From Spirochaetota bacterium (GTDB lineage: Bacteria > Spirochaetota > UBA4802 > JAFGJZ01), in NCBI GenBank assembly GCA_022704645.1, contig JAKJGA010000087.1, positions 1 through 6,922 of the forward strand: a stretch of 6,922 bases of DNA, in the 5' to 3' direction. Below the pieces are notes generated by a model. It made no database searches. It was not told the origin of the DNA and saw only the letters and a program-made list of their open reading frames with translations. Each line of letters begins with the position of its first letter. Positions within the stretch are counted from its first letter, which is position 1. This document shows, piece by piece, positions 1-5,548 of the stretch. The position numbers and the translations under genes were made by a program.

Positions 1-1178
1 AGCTCGGCGTACATTTCATCTATTACGCACGAAATTCCGATTTCGGATGTAGAAATCATCTGAATGTTGATGTTGTGTTCAGAAAGTATCCTGAAAAGTT
101 TACCGGCAACTCCCGCAGAAGAAAGCATGCCGACGCCGACAGCAGAAACAATCGCAATATTTTCCTGAAAAGTAACTTCGTCGCCTTTCAATTCTGTTTT
201 GATTTTTTCTGAAATCGCCTTAACTCTATCGATATCTTTTTTAAGAACAGTAAACGAGATATCAGCTTTTCCGTCTTTTCCGGTAGACTGAACGATCATG
301 TTAACGTATATTTTTTCTTCACCGAGAACAGTAAATATTTTCTGAGCAATTCCCGGACAGTCAGGAATTCCGTATATGTTGAATTTCACTTCATCTGATT
401 TTGAAGTAACGCCGCTCATCGTAAATTTTTCCATCATCTCCTCCCGGGGTTTAACAATCGTTCCTTCGTTTCTGTTGAAACTTGAACGGACATGAATTCT
501 TACATTATATTTTTTGCCGAACTCAACCGAGCGCGAATGAAGAACACCTGCGCCAAGACGTGCGAGTTCCAGCATTTCATCATAACTTATTTCATTGAGT
601 TTGCGGGCGCCGCCGACAACACGCGGATCGGCAGTATAAACTCCGTCAACATCAGTATATATTTCGCAATCACGTACACCTAAGGCTGCTGCAAGTGCAA
701 CAGCGGAAGTATCAGAACCTCCTCTTCCGAGAGTTGTAATATTCTCATCCGCATCAATGCCCTGAAAACCTGCGACAACAATTACTGAATGCTTTTCAAG
801 AGCTTTTCTCAAACGCTTGTCGTCAACACTTACTATACGCGCATTCGAATGAGCTCCGTCTGTTATCATTTTGACCTGAGAACCGGTAAAAGAAACAGCC
901 TCAATTTTAATTTCATGAAGCGCCATCGCAAGAAGAGAAATCGACACCTGTTCGCCAGTGGAAAGAAGCATATCCATTTCGCGCGCACTAGGCTTTGCGG
1001 TGATCTTCTGTGCAAGATCAATCAGATGATCAGTTGTATCGCCCATGGCGGATACGACAACAATCACCTTATAATCATTGTCGACATAGCTTTTAATTCT
1101 ATCCGCTACTGCTTTTATACGCTCAGGAGAACCGACACTGGTTCCCCCGAACTTCTGAACTATTATTTTTTCACTCAT
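1..1178 (-). CDS. lysC: Aspartate kinase (aspartokinase), C-terminus beyond window
   Basis: Catalyses ATP-dependent phosphorylation of L-aspartate to 4-phospho-L-aspartate, the first cytosolic step towards lysine, threonine, methionine and diaminopimelate. I translated 392 uninterrupted codons. The amino-acid kinase domain (about 1-245) has KFGGTSVG at 9-16, STGEQ at 73-77, GRGGSDTSA at 151-159 and TDVDGVYTADPR at 175-186. Two ACT regulatory domains follow, about 263-335 and 342 onward, the second with the NIQMISTSEI motif typical of feedback-regulated enzymes. Family members are usually about 400-410 residues, so only some 10-20 residues should lie outside the window. The ATG is preceded by GGAG five bases upstream. 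The gene starts 21 bp after the lipoprotein stop codon with no obvious promoter between, so it is probably the downstream member of that operon. I saw no lysine riboswitch. An in-frame internal start at codons 248/249 is listed separately. It is a monofunctional kinase as far as seen; a homoserine dehydrogenase fusion cannot be strictly excluded because the end is missing. Confidence 0.96.
   Translation of the reverse strand, partial: MSEKIIVQKFGGTSVGSPERIKAVADRIKSYVDNDYKVIVVVSAMGDTTDHLIDLAQKITAKPSAREMDMLLSTGEQVSISLLAMALHEIKIEAVSFTGSQVKMITDGAHSNARIVSVDDKRLRKALEKHSVIVVAGFQGIDADENITTLGRGGSDTSAVALAAALGVRDCEIYTDVDGVYTADPRVVGGARKLNEISYDEMLELARLGAGVLHSRSVEFGKKYNVRIHVRSSFNRNEGTIVKPREEMMEKFTMSGVTSKSDEVKFNIYGIPDCPGIAQKIFTVLGEEKIYVNMIVQSTGKDGKADISFTVLKKDIDRVKAISEKIKTELKGDEVTFQENIAIVSAVGVGMLSSAGVAGKLFRILSEHNINIQMISTSEIGISCVIDEMYAE
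432..445 (-). promoter_or_regulatory. Internal ribosome-binding site and start inside lysC (putative beta subunit)
   Basis: Reading the minus strand, GGGAGGAG (445-438) is followed directly by two in-frame ATG codons, codons 248 (437-435) and 249 (434-432) of aspartate kinase. The core GGAGG is 2 bases from the first and 5 bases from the second ATG, so the second is the better placed. The site lies exactly at the junction between kinase and ACT domains. In Bacillus subtilis aspartokinase II and in Corynebacterium, an in-frame internal start at the equivalent point makes a separate ACT-only beta subunit that pairs with the full-length alpha subunit. The position and the strong Shine-Dalgarno are seen directly; use of the site is inferred. 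Confidence 0.6.
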
Positions 1179-1183
1179 ATGGT

Positions 1184-1187
1184 CTCC
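1184..1187 (-). promoter_or_regulatory. Ribosome-binding site of aspartate kinase
   Basis: GGAG on the minus strand, 5 bases before the ATG at 1178. It supports that start and lies in the 21-bp gap after the lipoprotein gene. Confidence 0.7.
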
Positions 1188-1199
1188 AGCATTATTGAA

Positions 1200-2171
1200 T
1201 CAACGATTGGCATTTTCTCCAGGAACAGTCAGAAGAACATCTGCCCCTGCAGAAGTATATGTTCCCGAATTGATTATCGTTGCCTGATTAGATCCTGTTG
1301 TATAAACCTTCATCGGAACACCTACCGGTATATTTTTCAGTACACCTGATGTTGTAATATACGGGGGAATCTTTCCATTGACATACTCGGTGATATCATC
1401 TTCGGCAGGAATCGCAACCTGATATGTTCCGCCGCTGAAAGTAATCGTTCCGGTATAATCCTTTTTATATGCATACGCAATTGAAGCAATATTGCCGCCG
1501 ATATAACCGACGGAAGATTCATTAGTAACATCGTTTATATTATCAGCAATTGCCCAGAAGGTAATCCCAGCCGAAGTTGTATATTGTTTAAGATTATTTT
1601 TGATTACCATTCGGACTTCAAGAATCCATTCGCCTTCACCGTCATATTTTATTCCGCCCGCAACAGGAACATAAAGAGGAAAAACAAGATTCTCGTCTGT
1701 ATCAGTAGAACCTTCAACACGAATCTGATTGAGGTTGAAATCATATCCTGACACATCCTCATCATCAAAGTAAAAAGTATTACTTGAAGGAGTCACATCA
1801 TTGAATCCCATTTTTCTGATATAAACTTCAACATTATCATATTTACTGTCAATATAAAGGTCATCACTTCTGTAATTAAGTCCATTTCCGTTAAAAAAAC
1901 CATTCGTTTCGTTTACTGGAATCTTATCAACAAGTCTGTAATTTGCAAACCTGTCTCCATCAGCGCGAATCTCAGAAATATCAAGATAAAAAAGACTCGG
2001 CCTGCCGCCGGTCCATGCCTGAACGCTTGTATCAGACTCCAATGTACCCTTAATAATAAGATTTACTCTATTCTCGACAAGCTCAGTTATCAAAGGCTCG
2101 CCATCACACGAAGAGGTGAATAAAAGCGGTAAAAGAATCGATGTGAGCAGTAAAATTTTATAATTTTTCAT
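1200..2171 (-). CDS. Predicted lipoprotein of unknown function, partner of beta-barrel protein
   Basis: 323-residue protein that I do not recognise. A basic start (MKNYK) and a hydrophobic stretch (6-18) lead into a lipobox-like LFTSSC with the lipidated cysteine at residue 22, so it should be exported and anchored in a membrane, probably the outer one. The mature part is rich in beta-prone, Asn/Asp/Gly/Tyr segments without cysteine clusters or recognisable catalytic motifs; its last 60 or so residues (PPYITTSGVL to TYTSAGADVLLTV) could be a small Ig-like or carbohydrate-binding-like beta domain, which is only a guess. The ATG overlaps the stop of the upstream barrel gene (ATGA) and has no good Shine-Dalgarno of its own, so translation is probably coupled to that gene. 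The two products may form a surface complex. Stop TGA at 1202-1200 lies 21 bp before the aspartate kinase start. Confidence 0.85.
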   Translation of the reverse strand: MKNYKILLLTSILLPLLFTSSCDGEPLITELVENRVNLIIKGTLESDTSVQAWTGGRPSLFYLDISEIRADGDRFANYRLVDKIPVNETNGFFNGNGLNYRSDDLYIDSKYDNVEVYIRKMGFNDVTPSSNTFYFDDEDVSGYDFNLNQIRVEGSTDTDENLVFPLYVPVAGGIKYDGEGEWILEVRMVIKNNLKQYTTSAGITFWAIADNINDVTNESSVGYIGGNIASIAYAYKKDYTGTITFSGGTYQVAIPAEDDITEYVNGKIPPYITTSGVLKNIPVGVPMKVYTTGSNQATIINSGTYTSAGADVLLTVPGENANR

Positions 2172-2734
2172 AAGTTAAAATATAATGTTAATCCTGTATT
2201 AAAAAAATATCCGTTGTACTTTGCACCGGAAATATGCTTTTCATAAATAACCATATAGTCAAAACGCAGACCGAAATTTACCATTCTTCCAGCCATAAAC
2301 GAAACTTCAAGACCGGCCATAAAAAGAGGATCGAACTGCTGCTTTTCTTCCGGCTTAATATATACTTTTACCCCGCCTGCACCTAGTTTAAACTGAAAAT
2401 TCATCGGAAACTTTATAGGAAGCAAAAAAAGAACATTACCATAGATCGGAACAAGGGAGATACCGTTAACACCTTGTGAATCATGTTTTTGATAACCGAC
2501 TTCAACCCCGGTCTTAAAATATGTCAGAGGAGTATTCAGCCGGAAAAATGCACCACCGCCAAGAGCGGGCTCAACCTTATCTTTTAACTCAAAAAGAGGC
2601 ATCCCAGGACCGAACCAAATGCCAGCCTGAGGTTTCATAAAATCATCACGTCTGCGCATGCTCGCGGCCGAAACATTTTCCCAAAGCATAAACACAGAAA
2701 GAAAAAGAAGTAATATTGCAAAGGTTTTCTTCAA
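2168..2734 (-). CDS. Small outer-membrane beta-barrel protein (TTG start)
   Basis: Predicted 188-residue exported protein. From the chosen TTG the product begins MKKTF, has a hydrophobic core (5-18) and a signal-peptidase-I site ending VSA at residue 23. The mature chain alternates hydrophobic and polar residues in strand-sized blocks with Gly/aromatic-rich ends, such as FKTGVEVGYQ, FKLGAGGVKVYI, VNFGLRFDYMVIY and a final strand FFNTGLTLYFNL, as in 8-stranded outer-membrane barrels. It ends in Leu, not the more usual Phe. The start was chosen because GGAG (2744-2741) lies 6 bases before TTG 2734-2732; an upstream in-frame TTG at 2746 would put that GGAG inside the coding region and weaken the signal peptide. 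The stop overlaps the next gene's ATG by four bases. No specific function can be assigned; possible roles are a porin-like channel, adhesin or scaffold for the coupled lipoprotein. Confidence 0.8.
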   Translation of the reverse strand: MKKTFAILLLFLSVFMLWENVSAASMRRRDDFMKPQAGIWFGPGMPLFELKDKVEPALGGGAFFRLNTPLTYFKTGVEVGYQKHDSQGVNGISLVPIYGNVLFLLPIKFPMNFQFKLGAGGVKVYIKPEEKQQFDPLFMAGLEVSFMAGRMVNFGLRFDYMVIYEKHISGAKYNGYFFNTGLTLYFNL

Positions 2735-2740
2735 TGAGAA

Positions 2741-2744
2741 CTCC
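2741..2744 (-). promoter_or_regulatory. Ribosome-binding site that sets the TTG start of the barrel gene
   Basis: GGAG on the minus strand, 6 bases before TTG 2734-2732. The longest open frame would begin at TTG 2746 and include these bases as codons, so this site argues for the shorter 188-residue product. Confidence 0.65.
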
Positions 2745-2762
2745 AATTAATAATATAATGGA

Positions 2763-2791
2763 AATTTCGGAATATTGCTTAAATTTGTCAA
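2763..2791 (-). promoter_or_regulatory. Possible promoter of barrel-lipoprotein-lysC operon
   Basis: A perfect TTGACA (-35, 2791-2786) is followed after 17 bases by GAAATT (2768-2763), a poor -10 that keeps only the A at position 2, A at 4 and final T. It would give a leader of roughly 20-25 bases carrying the GGAG site. The 105-bp gap to the regulator gene has no clear terminator, so read-through from the regulator is also possible. Confidence 0.35.
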
Positions 2792-2839
2792 TATATTTAA
2801 CTTTTAAAGAAAACGCACCCCAGCCATGGAATCAAGAGT

Positions 2840-3607
2840 TCATGATTGACTCATTTCCTTTATAAACTGCTTCGGACTCTTTGAATAAAAACGTGAGAAA
2901 TCAGAATAAAATACTGATAGATTTTCGTATCCGCAATCAAAAGCAGTTTGAACGACTGATTTATTCTCAGCAATTAGACTCACTGCCGCATGATAAATTC
3001 TCGTCATTCTGACATAGTCAACAGGAGTTATTCCCGTTTCATCACTGAAAATTCTATTAATATGTCTTTCTGTATAGGGTATAACAGATTTCAATTCTTT
3101 CATGGAAATTCTTTCCCTGAAATGCTTTTCAATATATTCAGTCAGGAGGACATTTTCTCTGCGTTTGGGGGTAATCAGAGTCATTATTGATGATTCGTTC
3201 TTCATGTCTCTTTCAACAGTTCTTATAAACAAATCGAAACATGCCGAAAGAAAGCAGTCCGATTTCGAAGTCAAAGTCAATTCATCAACAAGAGAACACG
3301 AAAGAGAACTCATTTTAAACATTATTACTCTATCCTCTTTTACTTTCATACGGAAAGAATCAATATAAATTGACTGATATGATATTTTTTTACCCACAAC
3401 AGTTGTTCTGTGTCTTACTCCGGCAGGAATAAATGCGCACATTTTCCCGAACTGAACCTTCTTTGAGATTTTTTCTTCAAGCATGGATATTCCGGATGAA
3501 ATTACAAGAAATTGGTGATCCTTATGCGAATGAAGTTTCTCGGTTGAATATTCTTCCAACTCACCTTTTAGAAAACGGTAATTTGCAGATTTACTACTTT
3601 TTCTCAT
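2840..3607 (-). CDS. AraC-family transcriptional regulator with cupin sensor domain
   Basis: 255-residue DNA-binding regulator. The N-terminal part (about 10-90) looks like a cupin ligand-binding domain: H26-S-H28 followed by DHQ at 30-32, then PAGVRH at 61-66, the usual two histidine-bearing strands. The C-terminal 100 residues are an AraC/XylS double helix-turn-helix: the first around 168-190 (ISMKEL to ERHINRIFSDETG), the second around 218-245 with the family signature IAENKSVVQTAFDCGYENLSVFYSDFSRFYSKSPKQF. Length is normal for the family. It is divergent from the CMD-like gene 196 bp away, the classic layout for a regulator and its target, and also precedes the barrel operon on its own strand. 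The ATG has no Shine-Dalgarno, and a predicted promoter places transcription start at about the ATG itself. The ligand is unknown; a small hydrophobic or aromatic compound would fit the target, but this is inference. Confidence 0.93.
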   Translation of the reverse strand: MRKSSKSANYRFLKGELEEYSTEKLHSHKDHQFLVISSGISMLEEKISKKVQFGKMCAFIPAGVRHRTTVVGKKISYQSIYIDSFRMKVKEDRVIMFKMSSLSCSLVDELTLTSKSDCFLSACFDLFIRTVERDMKNESSIMTLITPKRRENVLLTEYIEKHFRERISMKELKSVIPYTERHINRIFSDETGITPVDYVRMTRIYHAAVSLIAENKSVVQTAFDCGYENLSVFYSDFSRFYSKSPKQFIKEMSQS

Positions 3608-3613
3608 ACTAAG

Positions 3614-3641
3614 ATATTCGCAAATCTTAAAATCATGTCAA
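3614..3641 (-). promoter_or_regulatory. Promoter of AraC-family gene, predicted leaderless transcript
   Basis: TTGACA (3641-3636), a 16-base spacer ending TGC (extended -10), then GAATAT (3619-3614). Only six bases separate this -10 from the ATG at 3607, so the first transcribed base should fall at or next to the start codon. This fits the absence of a Shine-Dalgarno. The -35 overlaps one of the ATGTC repeats, and an imperfect dyad (3611-3628, arms AAGAT/ATCTT) overlaps the -10, so autorepression is likely. Confidence 0.5.
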
Positions 3642-3675
3642 ATTCAATAATGTCCGAATTCAGTAATTTTATGTC
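3635..3675 (+). repeat. Direct ATGTC repeats, candidate AraC-type operator
   Basis: Three copies of ATGTC at 3635, 3650 and 3671. The first two extend into a longer imperfect direct repeat, ATGTC then 2-3 bases then ATTCA, N, TA (3635-3649 and 3650-3665). The second and third start 21 bases apart, two helical turns. AraC/XylS proteins commonly bind direct-repeat half-sites, and this block lies between the regulator and its divergent neighbour. Binding is inferred. Confidence 0.4.
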
Positions 3676-3795
3676 TTTTTTACAGATGAAAAAATAGAAG
3701 CTTCATGCACTAATTATTCATACAGTCTGGCACTGATAACAGCTGGATAAAACATGATCCAACTTTAATCTCAGAATTTACAGCCTTACAATGAC

Positions 3796-3799
3796 GGAG
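3796..3799 (+). promoter_or_regulatory. Ribosome-binding site of CMD-like gene
   Basis: GGAG four bases before the ATG at 3804. An ATG at 3791 is out of frame and quickly terminated, so 3804 is the supported start. Confidence 0.7.
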
Positions 3800-3803
3800 A
3801 ACC

Positions 3804-4604
3804 ATGAAGAACAATGAAAGACGAACAAAAGGACTTGAATTGCTTTCGAAGGTAAACAACAAATCAGAAGAGGAAATCATGAAAATGCTTTCATCAATTT
3901 CCCCTGTATCAGATGACTTAAAGAATTATATCATCGATTACTCATTTGGAGATATTTACTCAAGAAGCGGTCTAGATCTCAAATCAAAAGAAATAGCCGT
4001 AGTTGCAGCGATGACAGCTCTCGGGAATTGCACTCCTCAGCTCAAAATTCACATAGCCGGAGCTTTAAATACCGGGAGTTCAGCAGAAGAAATTGTAGAG
4101 GTAATTCTTCAAATGTGTGCGTATGCAGGATTTCCTCGCTGTATAAATGCAATGATTAGTCTTAAAGAAGTTTTTGAAGAATTAAAAATTACAAATCAGC
4201 TCAGTTCAGAAAGTTATGATACAAACGCATCAGGCAATGAGCGTATGAAAAAAGGAGAAATAGAACTTAACAACCTTTTTCCCAGTCAAATAAATATCCT
4301 GAACGATACTCTCGGAAAAATCAGTCCTGATCTTGTTAAATTTATAATCGAATTCGGTTACGGCGATATATATTCAAGAAATATTCTCTCAAAAAAACAT
4401 CGTCAAATTGCAACAATAGCAGCACTTAGTGCAATGGGAAATGCTTCATCACAACTTATATTTCACATTAAAGCCGGATTAAATATAGGATTAACATCTG
4501 ATGAAATAAATGAGATAATGCTGCTGATGAGCGTATTTGCGGGTTTTCCTGCCGCTATAAACGGAATTTTTGCATTAAAGAATGTTCTTGATAATATGTC
4601 ATGA
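3804..4604 (+). CDS. Two-domain carboxymuconolactone decarboxylase (CMD) family protein
   Basis: 266-residue, probably cytosolic protein made of two tandem CMD domains (about 6-128 and 146-266). Each repeat carries the same landmarks: FGDIYSR / YGDIYSR (48-54, 186-192), an A-M/ALG-N stretch (TALGN 71-75, SAMGN 209-213), the family histidine in HI-x-AGLN/GALN (H83, H221), an EI-x-E segment (96-99, 234-237) and AGFP near the end (108-111, 246-249). The AhpD-type CxxC redox pair is absent in both halves, so peroxidase activity of that kind is unlikely. The family includes gamma-carboxymuconolactone decarboxylase of the protocatechuate pathway and many proteins of unknown activity; no other pathway gene is here, so I would not assign the specific decarboxylation. 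It stands alone, divergent from the AraC-family gene that probably controls it. No strong sigma-70 promoter is visible, as expected if an activator is needed. Confidence 0.88.
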   Translation: MKNNERRTKGLELLSKVNNKSEEEIMKMLSSISPVSDDLKNYIIDYSFGDIYSRSGLDLKSKEIAVVAAMTALGNCTPQLKIHIAGALNTGSSAEEIVEVILQMCAYAGFPRCINAMISLKEVFEELKITNQLSSESYDTNASGNERMKKGEIELNNLFPSQINILNDTLGKISPDLVKFIIEFGYGDIYSRNILSKKHRQIATIAALSAMGNASSQLIFHIKAGLNIGLTSDEINEIMLLMSVFAGFPAAINGIFALKNVLDNMS

Positions 4605-4611
4605 TATTTAC

Positions 4612-4649
4612 TATTGCCGCCCCTCAAGAAGTTATGAGAAGCGGCAATA
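4612..4649. terminator. Hairpin between convergent genes, possible bidirectional terminator
   Basis: Perfect 9-bp arms TATTGCCGC (4612-4620) and GCGGCAATA (4641-4649), with a second short stem CTCA/TGAG inside (4623-4626 with 4635-4638). It begins 7 bases after the CMD-like stop and ends 13 bases before the end of the convergent lipoprotein gene. Neither exit side has a clear U-tract, so termination may be weak, or the hairpin may instead protect transcript ends. Confidence 0.5.
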
Positions 4650-4662
4650 AAAGATATAGTTA

Positions 4663-5268
4663 TTAGTTGTTCAGATTTTTCTTGTCACTTTTTTTGTAAG
4701 AATATTCAGCTCCGTCAAAAGTGATTTTTCCTTCTATGGTATAAGGAAGATTGCCTTCGTCATCCATTTTAGAATAATCTTGAGTCTCCGAATAGTCAAA
4801 ACCAATAGTATGTTCTGCATCATCAAAAGTCACATCAAGAATTCCATTTTTTGTAATAACCGAACTATGGCTTTCTTTGTCATGAGTTTCTTTTTTTGTG
4901 AGAGTTCCGGACATTTTAACAATATGCTTTGTTCCGTTTTCCTCTGTGATGTTTACAGTAAACTCTTTCATGACGATTTTAATATCCATATATGTGCCGG
5001 TTATTATAAGAGATCCGTCATCATTTGAATAATTTATTTTCTCTTCTTCACCATCAGCTAAAACTATTTTACCAACAATTTTGCCTTTTTTAAGCGTAAG
5101 CGCGTCATTAACAGAATCACCCACAGCTTTGTCTACAAGTTCTGTAACTTTAAGATTCTCACCGGAAAGTGCCGGTAAGTCATCATTACTACTGCTGCTG
5201 TCATCACCGCATGCAGCAAACGCGAAAGAGATAGCTATCATGCTAATCAATACTTTAAAGTGTTTCAT
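4663..5268 (-). CDS. Predicted lipoprotein of unknown function
   Basis: 201-residue protein I cannot assign to a family. A short basic N-terminus (MKHFK), hydrophobic 6-18 and lipobox AFAAC predict lipidation at Cys20. An acidic, serine-rich tether (GDDSSSSNDD, 21-30) follows directly, as in many surface-exposed lipoproteins. The mature body is highly polar, with Lys/Glu/Asp-rich alternating segments that read as a series of beta strands (for example KGKIVGKIVLADG, GTYMDIKIVMKEFTVNI, YTIEGKITFDGAEY), and no cysteine beyond Cys20. This suggests a small all-beta binding or structural domain, not an enzyme. AGAGGAA lies just upstream of the ATG (5277-5271), supporting the start. It is monocistronic: convergent with the CMD-like gene and separated from the cyclase by 280 bp. 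A 22-bp dyad just before its ribosome-binding site suggests repressor control. Confidence 0.82.
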   Translation of the reverse strand: MKHFKVLISMIAISFAFAACGDDSSSSNDDLPALSGENLKVTELVDKAVGDSVNDALTLKKGKIVGKIVLADGEEEKINYSNDDGSLIITGTYMDIKIVMKEFTVNITEENGTKHIVKMSGTLTKKETHDKESHSSVITKNGILDVTFDDAEHTIGFDYSETQDYSKMDDEGNLPYTIEGKITFDGAEYSYKKSDKKNLNN

Positions 5269-5287
5269 AGTTCCTCTTACTATTTAC

Positions 5288-5309
5288 GATTTTCGGTTAA
5301 CCGAATATC
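5288..5309. promoter_or_regulatory. 22-bp palindrome, candidate operator upstream of lipoprotein
   Basis: A perfect 14-bp core TTCGGTTAACCGAA (5292-5305) is extended by GAT/ATC after one mismatched pair, so 20 of 22 bases are symmetric. It is centred 30 bp before the ATG at 5268, between a TTGACA (5340-5335) and the ribosome-binding site: the usual place for a repressor site. It could alternatively form a hairpin in the leader RNA. Confidence 0.5.
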
Positions 5310-5334
5310 TTTAAAACAAATTATTAGAGTATTT

Positions 5335-5340
5335 TGTCAA
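5335..5340 (-). promoter_or_regulatory. Possible -35 element of lipoprotein promoter
   Basis: Perfect TTGACA reading the minus strand, 67 bases upstream of the lipoprotein ATG. No convincing -10 follows at 16-18 bases; TTTTAA-like sequence around 5311-5317 is the nearest. Listed because the same hexamer stands before four other genes here. Confidence 0.3.
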
Positions 5341-5390
5341 CAATAAAGCTTGTTATATTTTCAAATGTTCAATCATTTACAACATCTATA

Positions 5391-5414
5391 TGTACAAAAC
5401 ATCCATTTTGTACA
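5391..5414. repeat. Perfect 9-bp inverted repeat, TGTACAAAA / TTTTGTACA
   Basis: Arms 5391-5399 and 5406-5414 around a 6-base spacer CATCCA. The stem is AT-rich with no following T-run on either strand, so it is a poor terminator and more like a dimeric repressor site. It is 122 bp upstream of the lipoprotein start and 135 bp downstream of the cyclase stop. Confidence 0.5.
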
Positions 5415-5548
5415 GAGAATTGATGCAGCTAATACATTAAAGCTTAATTTCAATAGACTTATTATGTAATTTTCTATAATTATTATAAATGGTTATCAAT
5501 GAACACAATACAAACTTATCATAAAATGCAGAATATTTTGAAATGAAA

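Larger units (their letters stand above)
5310..5548. other. AT-rich intergenic spacer without detectable gene
   Basis: Apart from the TTGACA and the TGTACAAAA dyad listed separately, this stretch holds only AT-rich sequence. The longest start-to-stop frames I noticed are 11-15 codons without ribosome-binding sites. A TATAAT at 5475-5480 on the plus strand has no matching -35 and no gene to serve. No clear terminator follows the cyclase gene. Confidence 0.5.

Noticed and set aside
492..683. 63-codon plus-strand frame inside lysC
   Set aside because: Antisense shadow of the conserved kinase domain.
1176..1199. Lysine riboswitch before lysC
   Set aside because: The upstream gap is only 21 bp and the preceding sequence is coding.
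789..1349. 186-codon plus-strand open frame
   Set aside because: It lies antisense to clearly coding aspartate kinase and the lipoprotein gene, has no ribosome-binding site and an atypical composition.
1337..1531. 64-codon minus-strand frame
   Set aside because: Alternative frame within the lipoprotein gene with no start signal.
2990..3368. Two overlapping plus-strand frames
   Set aside because: Antisense to the AraC-family DNA-binding and linker regions; no translation signals.
3726..3742. Sigma-54 promoter resembling TGGCAC...GC
   Set aside because: Spacing between the GG and GC elements is one base too long and TTGC is missing.
3804..4604. AhpD-like alkylhydroperoxidase assignment
   Set aside because: Neither CMD repeat has the CxxC redox pair; the cysteines present are not in that arrangement.
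4780..5314. Two plus-strand frames of 82 and 77 codons
   Set aside because: Antisense to the second lipoprotein; the second runs over its ribosome-binding site and upstream palindrome.
5489..5524. 11-codon plus-strand mini-ORF after a TATAAT
   Set aside because: No Shine-Dalgarno, no matching -35 and no recognisable product; expected by chance in AT-rich sequence.
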